Source: CAXBNB01 sp965267535 (GTDB lineage: Bacteria > Bacteroidota > Bacteroidia > Cytophagales > Cyclobacteriaceae). From it: a stretch of 64,000 nucleotides of DNA. The translations under genes were made by a program, and so were the position numbers. Positions 1-8,515 of this stretch are shown here, in pieces. The first letter of the stretch is position 1. The number at the start of each line of letters is the position of its first letter. Location: contig OZ254082.1 of the NCBI GenBank assembly GCA_965267535.1, positions 3,038,001-3,102,000 of the forward strand, written 5' to 3'. The notes below the pieces were generated by a model. That model worked only from the letters and a program-made list of their open reading frames with translations. It had not been told where the DNA came from and searched no databases.

Positions 1-32
1 GACTATTTATATATTACTTTACGCTACAACCT

Positions 33-2279
33 ATGCATGCCACAATTACCAAAAAGAAAGCAATCCTGTCCCTCATTCTGGCACTCTGCCTGTCACTTTT
101 TTTGGGTTGGCAGTTGCGCCTCCTGAAATTCGACTATGAGTTTGAAAATTTCTTTCCGGTAGACGACCCTGAACTCGCTTATTACAAGGATTTTACAGAC
201 AAGTTTGGCAATGACAATGACTACCTGCTCATAGCGCTGGAAAATCAAGCTGGCGTATTCAGCATACCTTTTTTAAAGAAGGTAGACTCACTCACCCGCC
301 AGCTCGGCGAGTTGCCGGAAACACGACGGGTGGTCTCTCCTACCAATGCAAAAAAAATCATATCCACCCCTCTGGGGTTGGTAGACATACCCAGGCTACA
401 CCTGAATGATCCCAAACGCATACGGCAGGACAGCTTGAAAATAGCGGCAGATACCTATTTTAAAAACACTTTCTTTCCTAAAGACAGACCGGGCCTCAGA
501 CTGTTGCTGTTTCACGAGCGCATACACGATACGCAGCAATCGGATCGGTTTGTGTTGACCATAGACTCGCTGGTCAACAGCCTGTCTTTTGACAAAGTAC
601 ATATAGCCGGCAAAGTCAAAGCAGAGTACATTTATGTAGGCATGGTAAAACAGGACTTCACCCGATTTCTGTTTGTTTCAGCGGGTATTATCCTGGTATT
701 GCTCATTGTTTTTGTAAGAAAACCCGTGCTTATCTTCTCCACCTTTATGATTTCCGGACTAGCGATATTATGCACATTGGGCTTTATGTGCCTTACGGGC
801 AAAAAAGTAGACCTGCTCAGCTCCCTTATCCCCACCATACTCATAGTAGTATCTATGTCTAATATCATTCACCTCTTTTCGATTATCAAATCAAAACTGG
901 GAGGCGATGGGGCTGTATTCGACAAATTGCAGGAGGCTATCAAAGAAATAGGCTTTGCCACTTTCCTCACATCCACTACTACAGCGTTGGGATTTTTCAC
1001 CCTGATTTTCATCAAAGTGGTGCCCATCATGGAGCTGGGGCTATATGCCGCTGCTGGCATTTTCATGGCTTTTGTCCTTACCTATCTTATCTTTCCATCT
1101 GTAGTCATCCTCTCCAACACCAGCTTTACCTACCGATACACACCAGACCTCAACAACCCCTGGATGGCTCGTTTATTTCAGTGTATTATTCGCCACAAAA
1201 AAGGTGTTCTCGCAGGATTTGGCGTTGCTGCCATCGTCTTTATCTATGGGATTACCCGGCTGGAAGTCAACGCTTTTCTCATCGACGACCTACCGGACAA
1301 TTCTTCCCTAAAAGAAGATTTTGTCTATTTTGACGAACAATACGGGGGCGCCCGCCCGTGGATGCTCAGTGTATGGGTAAAAGATAGCTCTGCATCTGTG
1401 TATCGCCCCGAAATAATTAAAGAAATACATAAAATAGAACAGCTCATAACCGAAAACCTGCCTGTAAACGGCCTGGTATCACCTGTGAGCTATGTGAAAT
1501 TTGCACACCAGACCTATCACAATGGTACTGCTGAGGCCTTTGCCCTCCCCAAAACAAAGAAAGACTGGAATAAAGCGCTCTATCTGATCAAAAAACAACG
1601 ACCTGAAGAACGGTTTATGAAAGTAAGCAGTGGAAATGAGGCCCGTATTACCGGCTTCACGCCCGATGTAGGATCTAAGCTTTCAAACACCAACAATGCA
1701 AAACTGCTCAAGCTTCTGGACGATCACATAGACACTGACCTACTCGGCTACACAATCACGGGTACTTCGCACCTGATAGACAAAAGCCACGGTATGCTTT
1801 CGATGAAACTGATCAAAGGACTGATAGGTGCTATGTTACTTGTCGCTATTATTGCCGGACTACTCTTCCGGTCATGGCGCATGACATTCATCACACTTAT
1901 TCCTAATGTGTTTCCCATTATCGCTACAGCTGCCATTATGGGTTACTTCGGCATTCCCCTGAAGCTGAGCACGTCGATCATATTTGCCATTTCGTTTGGC
2001 ATAGTGGTAGACGACACCATTCACTTTCTATCCAAGTTTAGGCACGAAAAGAAAAAAGGCAGCAGCAACCTCTACGCCATGAAACGTACCTTGCTCACCA
2101 CCGGTAAACCAATCATCATCACTACCATTATTCTTACCCTTGGCTTTGTAGTGTTTTGTTTCTCCAGCTTTGGAGTCACATTTCACATCGGTTTGTTCGT
2201 GAGCATTTCTTTTCTCATTGCCCTATTAGCCGATTTACTACTTTTACCCGTACTCATTCTTCTCGTATACCGAAAATAA
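33..2279 (+). CDS. RND superfamily (HAE3/MMPL-type) exporter
   Basis: A 748-residue inner-membrane protein with the two-fold RND layout: one N-terminal membrane segment (about residues 11-29), a large extracytoplasmic loop, five membrane segments (about 210-365), a second lone segment (about 393-410), another loop, and a final five-segment block (about 592-745). The motif GIVVDDTIHF (about 656-665) is the charged membrane motif typical of proton-driven RND exporters. Length and the lack of extra domains fit the HAE3 group (hydrophobe or lipid-like substrates) better than the 1,000-residue AcrB type. The ATG lies 32 bases from the window edge, so the promoter is not visible. The GH113-like gene starts 2 nt after the stop, so the two are probably co-transcribed. 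The substrate cannot be told from sequence. Confidence 0.88.
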   Translation: MHATITKKKAILSLILALCLSLFLGWQLRLLKFDYEFENFFPVDDPELAYYKDFTDKFGNDNDYLLIALENQAGVFSIPFLKKVDSLTRQLGELPETRRVVSPTNAKKIISTPLGLVDIPRLHLNDPKRIRQDSLKIAADTYFKNTFFPKDRPGLRLLLFHERIHDTQQSDRFVLTIDSLVNSLSFDKVHIAGKVKAEYIYVGMVKQDFTRFLFVSAGIILVLLIVFVRKPVLIFSTFMISGLAILCTLGFMCLTGKKVDLLSSLIPTILIVVSMSNIIHLFSIIKSKLGGDGAVFDKLQEAIKEIGFATFLTSTTTALGFFTLIFIKVVPIMELGLYAAAGIFMAFVLTYLIFPSVVILSNTSFTYRYTPDLNNPWMARLFQCIIRHKKGVLAGFGVAAIVFIYGITRLEVNAFLIDDLPDNSSLKEDFVYFDEQYGGARPWMLSVWVKDSSASVYRPEIIKEIHKIEQLITENLPVNGLVSPVSYVKFAHQTYHNGTAEAFALPKTKKDWNKALYLIKKQRPEERFMKVSSGNEARITGFTPDVGSKLSNTNNAKLLKLLDDHIDTDLLGYTITGTSHLIDKSHGMLSMKLIKGLIGAMLLVAIIAGLLFRSWRMTFITLIPNVFPIIATAAIMGYFGIPLKLSTSIIFAISFGIVVDDTIHFLSKFRHEKKKGSSNLYAMKRTLLTTGKPIIITTIILTLGFVVFCFSSFGVTFHIGLFVSISFLIALLADLLLLPVLILLVYRK

Positions 2280-2281
2280 CC

Positions 2282-3307
2282 ATGCGTACCCTTCTTTTCA
2301 TTGTTGGGCATATAAGTATTCTGGGAGTGGTATTTTGCCAGTGCTCATCTCCGGCTATGCCTCGCCAGGATAGGATAAACGGGATTTGCTTTGTAGCCCC
2401 TAACCATCCGGTAGATACCTCGCACATCATGCCCATACGTAGGGTTAATGCCAACTGGATAGCCGTGACTCCCTATGCATTTACACGCCCCAATGACCCT
2501 TCGATTACTTTTGATCATCCCAGACAATGGCATGGCGAACGCACAGAAGGCACTATTCAAACCCTAACCAAAGCACGGGAAGCGGGGTTAAAAGTGATGC
2601 TCAAACCCCACATCTGGGTGCGCGGACAAGGCTGGGCAGGAGAATACAATCTCGACAGTGAGGAAAAATGGAAAACATGGGAAGAGCAGTACACTCACTA
2701 CATCATGACTTTTGCCAGGATAGCCGATTCGATGAATGTGGAAATGCTATGCATAGGTACCGAATACAAGATAGCGGTACAACAAAGGCCCAATTACTGG
2801 CGCAACCTAATTGATAGCATAAAGACAGTATACAACGGGCAGCTCACCTATGCTGCAAACTGGGACAATTACGAGCGTGTAGAATTTTGGGATAAGCTGG
2901 ACTATATAGGTATTGATGCATATTTCCCTCTCGACACAGCAAAAAATCCGGCAATGAATACATTGATAAAAAAATGGGCTCCTATTAAAAAATCGCTGAA
3001 AAACTGGTCGGACAAACACCAAAAGCCTATCCTGTTTACCGAATACGGTTACCGCAGCATGGACTATACTGCTGCCGGTCACTGGCAAATGGACAATCAG
3101 CAGGCTGTACCCAATATGACCGGACAACAGCAGGCTTTGAAAGCGCTATGGACCACTTTTTGGTCAGAAAAGTGGTTTGCCGGAGGTTTTCTATGGAAAT
3201 GGCATGCCCAGCATTACAAAGCCGGAGGAACAACAGACTCGCACTACACACCGCAAAACAAGCCCGCCGAAGCAGCTGTAAAACAATGGTACGGCCAATT
3301 GCCGTAA
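2282..3307 (+). CDS. GH113-like TIM-barrel glycoside hydrolase, exported
   Basis: This encodes 341 residues from an ATG 2 nt behind the RND gene. I chose this start because a signal-like hydrophobic leader (TLLFIVGHISILGVVF) follows it directly; an in-frame upstream ATG at 2156 would lie inside the exporter gene. The sequence resembles GH113 beta-mannanase-like TIM barrels: MLKPHIWV, CIGTEYKIAV with Glu161 as likely acid/base, YIGIDAYFPL, and LFTEYGYRS with Glu254 as likely nucleophile. Cysteines at the end of the leader (FCQC) could make it a lipoprotein, but the lipobox is poor. It ends 4 bp from the convergent NlpC gene. Substrate specificity is inferred only from the family. Confidence 0.8.
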   Translation: MRTLLFIVGHISILGVVFCQCSSPAMPRQDRINGICFVAPNHPVDTSHIMPIRRVNANWIAVTPYAFTRPNDPSITFDHPRQWHGERTEGTIQTLTKAREAGLKVMLKPHIWVRGQGWAGEYNLDSEEKWKTWEEQYTHYIMTFARIADSMNVEMLCIGTEYKIAVQQRPNYWRNLIDSIKTVYNGQLTYAANWDNYERVEFWDKLDYIGIDAYFPLDTAKNPAMNTLIKKWAPIKKSLKNWSDKHQKPILFTEYGYRSMDYTAAGHWQMDNQQAVPNMTGQQQALKALWTTFWSEKWFAGGFLWKWHAQHYKAGGTTDSHYTPQNKPAEAAVKQWYGQLP

Positions 3308-3311
3308 CCCA

Positions 3312-4508
3312 TCATAAGGCTGGTTTGGCTGTCAAATCCACAATACCATCCGTAAGGTGATGGAGATAACGCCTGCTACCCAGATAGCGATTGACATTCA
3401 TAGAATCGTATCGTGGCGAATTCTGATCCACCGCGCTTATGCGTACATAGCGCGAGGCATGAATAAACTCGCCATCGCCTATCCACATGCCCACGTGGGT
3501 CGTTTTTTGCCGGGTAGAATCTGTAGCCGGCTTACCAAAAAACAACAAATCACCTACCTGCAACCCTTCAAAACGCAGCTTTTCATCAACGACCTTACCT
3601 TCATTGACCTGCTGTGAAGCATCGCGGGGTATCACCAGCCCCTGCATCAAATAGATGGTTTTGGTAAATCCCGAGCAGTCTACCCCCTTGGTGGAAGTGC
3701 CTCCCCACAAATAGGGCACACCTTTGAGGCTCATGGCAAGTGATTTCATAGCTGAGGGTTGGCGCTGCAATTGAGCCAGCCAACGGCTATACAGCTCTGC
3801 CTCTGATTTGGCTACAAAACCAACTCTGCCATCGGGGTATTGCACTTCATAAAAATCGTCCGTTTCTGAAACGAACTTGAGCATACTCCCCATTACCAGA
3901 TCTCCCACCACATCGGTAGAGGTTTCCGGATAGGTGTATACATATCCGGTATGGTTCAAAAAGAGCACTTTTTCGGCTCTATCCCACACATCAAATTGGT
4001 TTTGGTTCATGAGCGTAATACCACCATGATCTACCCAGGATATGTATCGGTCGGGTGTCTGCACCAGATACCAATCTGTTCCTTCCTTTTTCAAAACTTT
4101 CACGGATGTACCCAGTGTTGCTTGTGTAGCCAGCTCTGCCGAATGCCGGGGATTCGATCTTATATTTGATACCGAATTGCTGATTACACCGTATTCCATC
4201 CCTGCCAGCTGAGTATCGGGCAGCAGATTAACCTCGCTTTCCACAGTATAGCCCATATCTGCCAACCGGGCCTGCAATGCACTTACTGCCTGTGGACTAT
4301 CCGACTCTCCCACCAATTTTACATGCTCTTTTTGCAAATAAGCTGTGATTGAAAAAACAGCAACTCTCTTGTCGGGCGCATACTCCTTCCTCACCGATTC
4401 TATCGCCTCATCTACCTTTTCTAATCGAGACATACCGCTCTCCAGGCATCCGAGCAATCCAGCTAATAAAACTATTAAAAACAAAGCTATGTGCGACCTT
4501 ATATTCAT
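3312..4508 (-). CDS. NlpC/P60 (C40) peptidase lipoprotein with SH3 domains
   Basis: A 398-residue lipoprotein with a clear lipobox (LLGC, about residues 18-21). The middle (about residues 110-250) contains two bacterial SH3-like segments (YGVISNSVSNIRSNP and VVGDLVMGSMLKFV). The C-terminal 130 residues are an NlpC/P60 papain-like domain: GVDCSGFTK holds catalytic Cys278 and THVGMW holds His338. Such enzymes cleave gamma-D-Glu-diamino-acid bonds in peptidoglycan peptides; the SH3 domains usually guide wall binding. It is convergent with the GH113-like gene. Related Bacteroidota proteins are sometimes called dipeptidyl-peptidase VI-like. The family is secure, the exact bond cleaved is not. Confidence 0.88.
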   Translation of the reverse strand: MNIRSHIALFLIVLLAGLLGCLESGMSRLEKVDEAIESVRKEYAPDKRVAVFSITAYLQKEHVKLVGESDSPQAVSALQARLADMGYTVESEVNLLPDTQLAGMEYGVISNSVSNIRSNPRHSAELATQATLGTSVKVLKKEGTDWYLVQTPDRYISWVDHGGITLMNQNQFDVWDRAEKVLFLNHTGYVYTYPETSTDVVGDLVMGSMLKFVSETDDFYEVQYPDGRVGFVAKSEAELYSRWLAQLQRQPSAMKSLAMSLKGVPYLWGGTSTKGVDCSGFTKTIYLMQGLVIPRDASQQVNEGKVVDEKLRFEGLQVGDLLFFGKPATDSTRQKTTHVGMWIGDGEFIHASRYVRISAVDQNSPRYDSMNVNRYLGSRRYLHHLTDGIVDLTAKPAL

Positions 4509-5094
4509 TTCTATTGGGCTTTTTATTAGAAAACTTAAAGCTAGTGGTTTTCATTCAAAACGAACATTCCACTCCACAAAACAACATGGGAAATGCACAG
4601 GGATTCCGTTTTTAAACAAAGTCATGTGGAGATCTCTTCAAAAGTTTGTTATTCCGATAGGTTGAAGTACAAAATATGGATCATTTCATGCCGGAAAATC
4701 CTATCGGTTCAATTTTTGGAGAGTTTAATTCTAAATGCATTTGACAGGAATGAAAATCACATGGATACGAATTGGCTATTTTAAGCCACAGAAAAGGAAT
4801 ACAAAACACGATTTTAGCGGAATTATGCATCTGATGATTACACTGACTTAAATGCGAAGGGCTCGCACGTGTAAATTCTTAGTATCAGGAGAAAAGCAAG
4901 GCCACAATAAATACTCCTATTTAAAATCTGATTCCTTTTACGAAGGAACACGCAGGCACTTATCTTCACAAAAAAACTGCCCTTTTGAGGCAGTCTCTTT
5001 ACTCAACCTTTATTTAGTTTCTACTGACAAACACCCGATTCTGTATTTTCTATCCAAAGAAAAGGCTATGCGGATTCCAGGCAATCAGCAGAAA
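4509..5094. other. Intergenic region, 586 bp, no convincing gene
   Basis: Short overlapping frames here have no domain signal and compete with each other. What can be seen: an 8-bp inverted repeat CCGATAGG (4654-4661) / CCTATCGG (4700-4707), and near the right end the terminator of the leftward phosphatase gene, listed separately. The rest is AT-rich and is presumably the upstream region of the leftward NlpC/P60 gene. Confidence 0.6.
4970..4994 (-). terminator. Rho-independent terminator of the metallophosphatase gene
   Basis: ACTGCC (4976-4981) pairs with GGCAGT (4989-4994) around a 7-nt loop. Seven A residues (4970-4976) give the U-tract on the minus strand. It sits about 100 bp past the stop of the leftward gene that ends at 5095. 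Confidence 0.7.
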
Positions 5095-6498
5095 TTAATC
5101 TTCCACAAAATCTGACTTGAAGCGTGTAGGCGTGTCAGGTATTTTGTTGATGTATTTTTTCTTTCCGTTTTTCTTCACCAGATCAAACGCATCGTATAGC
5201 GTGCCTATAGGGGTGTGTGCCCTGTACCGAAGTGTATCTTCGTTGATGGTTATAATCTGAAAAAGCTGGGTAAACTCCCCTCTTCTTTCCATCCATTCTT
5301 CATCGTTGGATGTATACATTTTAGGACCACTTACCGACACTGCATATACTGTTCCTGTTTCAGATACAGACATGGCACCCGAAGGAGTGTTGCTTACCAT
5401 ACCTCGCGCATACGTATGATCATGCCCCTGCAGCACGATATCTACTTTGTACTTGTCGATCAGCGGCTTGAGAGCCTCCCTTACATTCTTATTGTCTCTG
5501 TCTTTTACGGTAGAAAAAACCGGATAGTGAAGGGTGATGGCAGTCCACTTCTTATCGTTTACTGCCAGAGTAGAATCCAGCCAGGCCACCTGTGCCTCAC
5601 GGCTGTGTTTTTTATCGTCAAACGAAAGCGCATCGAGTGAAATCAACTTCAATCCCTGGTAGTCCACAGCATAGCAGGTTTCGAGCAGCTCCTCCAATGG
5701 GCCGTTTTGCGGTAGCGTAAATTGAGGTCTCCACAGCGGTGTGAGCACTTCATTTTTGTACTCATGGTTACCGGGTGTCATCACACTGGGAATGGTTGCA
5801 TGGATAAAACCTCCGGCATGAAACCATTCACCCCATTCCAGGTTTGACTGTCGGCTGTTGATCAGGTCTCCGGCATGTAGCATAAAGTCTACCTTGGGAA
5901 ACTGTTTGTACGAGTTTCTTATAACCCTGCTCCACATTGATTTTACCTGATTTTGTGCGTCACCAAAATAAATAAAGCTAAACTCTTCTTTGGGGTCTTC
6001 TGAAGCCGTAGTGAACTGAAACCACTCACTCCAGAGCTCTTCCTTATCAGTAGACCCTACTCTGTATACATAGGCAGTAGAGAGCTGAAGGCCATCGATT
6101 ACCGCCGAATGAAAATTAGCTTTTACTTCAGGCTCGGTTTTGTACTTATTTTCTACAGCTTCGGTGCTGGCCTCTATTTTCTTTAAAATATTTAACCTAA
6201 ACTCCGGTCCATCAGTGGCCAATGCTACTTCTACCACGCCTTTGGTTATTTGCCGGTTGGTTCGCCAGTTTATACCGATACTGGTAGAAGGGGTGGCAGT
6301 GAGGTTAGCGATAATTCTATCCGGCACTTTGCTGGGCAAAATAAGCTTATGAGCCAGTACACTATCCAGCTCCGGGTAGTGGGTATGGTGATCCCCATGG
6401 CTATGCCCATGATCATGTGCATGGTGGTTGCTCTGAGGAGTACTACAGGCAGATAATACTACTGCCAATGCTGTTGCTCTTAATATAGGGGTAATCAT
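5095..6498 (-). CDS. Purple-acid-phosphatase-like metallophosphoesterase lipoprotein
   Basis: A 467-residue protein with lipobox LSAC at the end of an 18-residue leader, followed at once by an unusual His-rich stretch (HHAHDHGHSHGDHHTHYP). An N-terminal fibronectin-like/PAP domain (about 60-170) precedes a calcineurin-like phosphoesterase domain with all metal motifs in order: FGDAQ, HAGDL, PGNHEY, TLHYP and LQGHDHTYAR. Known family members bind a dinuclear metal centre and hydrolyse phosphomonoesters. The lipobox predicts membrane anchoring outside the cytoplasm. The His-rich segment may bind or buffer metal, which is inference. It appears to be a single-gene unit with its own terminator. 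Confidence 0.87.
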   Translation of the reverse strand: MITPILRATALAVVLSACSTPQSNHHAHDHGHSHGDHHTHYPELDSVLAHKLILPSKVPDRIIANLTATPSTSIGINWRTNRQITKGVVEVALATDGPEFRLNILKKIEASTEAVENKYKTEPEVKANFHSAVIDGLQLSTAYVYRVGSTDKEELWSEWFQFTTASEDPKEEFSFIYFGDAQNQVKSMWSRVIRNSYKQFPKVDFMLHAGDLINSRQSNLEWGEWFHAGGFIHATIPSVMTPGNHEYKNEVLTPLWRPQFTLPQNGPLEELLETCYAVDYQGLKLISLDALSFDDKKHSREAQVAWLDSTLAVNDKKWTAITLHYPVFSTVKDRDNKNVREALKPLIDKYKVDIVLQGHDHTYARGMVSNTPSGAMSVSETGTVYAVSVSGPKMYTSNDEEWMERRGEFTQLFQIITINEDTLRYRAHTPIGTLYDAFDLVKKNGKKKYINKIPDTPTRFKSDFVED

Positions 6499-7056
6499 AA
6501 GTTCTTTTAGGTTTTTTAATGCATCTACAAGCGTATTTTCTCAATCCTACCCGGCTGTGTTCAGGATAATAAAAACTCAACAGGATGAAACCTATGCCCT
6601 CTCACCTGCCCAAGTAGGATCAAGAGTAAATATATACATCAAGATCAATTTAAATATATTTTAAAGCATGAAAAATACCACAACAACCCTATCCTTATAG
6701 GATATTAACACTTCCCTATAGCATATCTACACATCTACCTTCGCAGCGCTATTGAGGTTCTTGTGCTCCCCCAGCGCTGCACTTTTTTGAACTGAAAAAA
6801 CGAACTGAATAATAAGCGGAGTGTGCCGGGAAATATTTTTACCTCTTTTTTAGAGCAAACAAAAAGATTGAGGCAAGTGCGGGTGTGATTAACCCGGCAT
6901 CTATTCCATGTAGAGGTGATTCAGCGAGCATTTGTCGTCAGGGGGCCGTCTCCTGTGTCAGGCGAAGTGAAGGTGTGGCTAGCATGCATGGCTTTGTCCG
7001 GGCCACAGTGTTCAAAACTAGTCCTCTTTTGCGGTACTTATTCAAGTAAACCTTTT
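6499..7056. other. Intergenic region, 558 bp, with orphan inverted repeats
   Basis: This lies between divergent genes, and no coding frame is convincing. Visible structure: GCAGCGCT (6743-6750) pairs with AGCGCTGC (6773-6780) and is followed by ACTTTTTT, a terminator-like hairpin with no rightward gene before it. The segment 6543-6632 weakly resembles the dispersed repeat seen at 11973 and 44163 (ATCCTAC at the left, GTAGGAT at the right). The hisS promoter is at the right end. Confidence 0.5.
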
Positions 7057-7064
7057 TAGCTTTG
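7057..7064 (+). promoter_or_regulatory. Promoter -7 box of hisS (TAGCTTTG)
   Basis: Exact match to the Bacteroidota -7 consensus TAnnTTTG, followed by C as in many strong promoters. The predicted start site is near 7068, giving a leader of about 20 nt before the GTG. No clear -33 TTG lies at the ideal distance. Confidence 0.55.
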
Positions 7065-7090
7065 CCGCAAAAAATCAGAATAGTAAAATC

Positions 7091-8461
7091 GTGCAAAAAC
7101 CTAGCATTCCTAAAGGAACCCGAGATTTTGGACCTGATCAAATGATCAGGAGAAATTATATATTAGATCAGATCAAAGCTGTTTTTCAGCGGTATGGCTT
7201 TGCGCCACTCGAAACCCCTACGATGGAAAACCTGTCGGTGCTAACCGGCAAGTATGGTGATGAAGGCGATCAGCTGCTATTCAAAGTATTGAACACGGGA
7301 GATTTTTTATCGAAAACCAAACCGGAAGATATAGCTGCAGGAAGCAAGTCTCTAACTCCAAAAATAGCAGAGAAGGGCCTGCGATATGACCTTACCGTTC
7401 CCTTTGCCCGCTATGTGGTTATGCACCAGCACGAAATTACTTTCCCATTCAAGCGTTATCAGGTACAGCCTGTATGGCGTGCCGATCGTCCTCAGAAAGG
7501 CCGATACAGGGAGTTTTACCAATGCGATGTGGATACAGTGGGTACAGATTCGCTACTGAGCGAAGCGGAAATCATCCTGATAATCAACGATGTATTTGAG
7601 GCGCTAAAACTCAACGATTATGCCATCAAGCTAAACAACCGAAAAATACTGACAGGTATAGTGGAAACGATTGGCGCAGATGGTAAAGAAACAGCGTTTT
7701 GCGTAGCTATTGACAAACTGGATAAAATCGGCAAGGAAAAAGTGCTGGAAGAGCTATTGGCAAAGGGCTTTGCTGCCGACAAGCTTTCTCTACTCGACCC
7801 CATGTTTGAACTGTCCGGGTCTAACGACGAAAAGCTGGCTTTTCTAACCGATTTTCTCAAGGAGTCTGAAACAGGAAAAAAAGGCATAGCTGAGCTTACA
7901 GAAATTTTACATCTGACTCAAACGCTACGAAATCAAAATCTAAATGTGGATCTGGACATCACACTTGCCCGGGGACTGTCCTACTACACAGGCGCTATCA
8001 TAGAGGTGAAGCCAACCAGTGTAGCCATGGGAAGTATATGCGGTGGCGGTAGATACGACAACCTTACAGGGGTATTTGGTCTTTCGGGTGTTTCGGGTGT
8101 AGGCATCTCATTTGGAGTAGACAGAATCTATGATGTACTGACCGAACTGGACCTTTTTCCTGCCGGAGGAGCTACCACCACTCAAGTGCTGGTTGCCAAC
8201 TTTGGAGAAGATACACTGGCCGCATCACTACACATTCTCAATACACTCAGAAGTGAGAACATTTGTACGGAAATTTACCCGGACAATGCCAAAATGAAAA
8301 AACAATTTAACTACGCAGACAAAAAAGGCATTCCCTTTGTGTTGGTTATTGGCGAAGACGAGTTGAAAAGCAACACCTATGCACTGAAAGACATGCAATC
8401 GGGTGAGCAACAAAAACTGACAGCCGACCAACTCATAGAAAAACTAGCAGAAAAAAAATAA
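7091..8461 (+). CDS. hisS: Histidyl-tRNA synthetase
   Basis: A 456-residue cytoplasmic class II aminoacyl-tRNA synthetase that charges tRNA-His. The N-terminus KGTRDFGPDQM matches the family start. Motif 2 is around PVWRADRPQKGRYREFYQCD. The histidine-specific motif appears as ARGLSYYTGAI and GGGRYDNL, and motif 3 as GVGISFGVDRIYDVL. The C-terminal anticodon-binding domain follows (about residues 360-456). The start is GTG at 7091: no ATG is available before the conserved KGTRDF motif, and a -7 promoter box lies just upstream. It is probably transcribed alone. Confidence 0.96.
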   Translation: MQKPSIPKGTRDFGPDQMIRRNYILDQIKAVFQRYGFAPLETPTMENLSVLTGKYGDEGDQLLFKVLNTGDFLSKTKPEDIAAGSKSLTPKIAEKGLRYDLTVPFARYVVMHQHEITFPFKRYQVQPVWRADRPQKGRYREFYQCDVDTVGTDSLLSEAEIILIINDVFEALKLNDYAIKLNNRKILTGIVETIGADGKETAFCVAIDKLDKIGKEKVLEELLAKGFAADKLSLLDPMFELSGSNDEKLAFLTDFLKESETGKKGIAELTEILHLTQTLRNQNLNVDLDITLARGLSYYTGAIIEVKPTSVAMGSICGGGRYDNLTGVFGLSGVSGVGISFGVDRIYDVLTELDLFPAGGATTTQVLVANFGEDTLAASLHILNTLRSENICTEIYPDNAKMKKQFNYADKKGIPFVLVIGEDELKSNTYALKDMQSGEQQKLTADQLIEKLAEKK

Positions 8462-8515
8462 TAGTATGGGCGGATACTGCGTTGACAAGGTGAGTATCAA
8501 TCCTGACATAATTAG

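Noticed and set aside
4345..5115. Several short plus-strand frames between the NlpC/P60 and phosphatase genes
   Set aside because: They overlap each other and the 5' end of the NlpC/P60 gene, lack promoter boxes and have no recognisable protein features.
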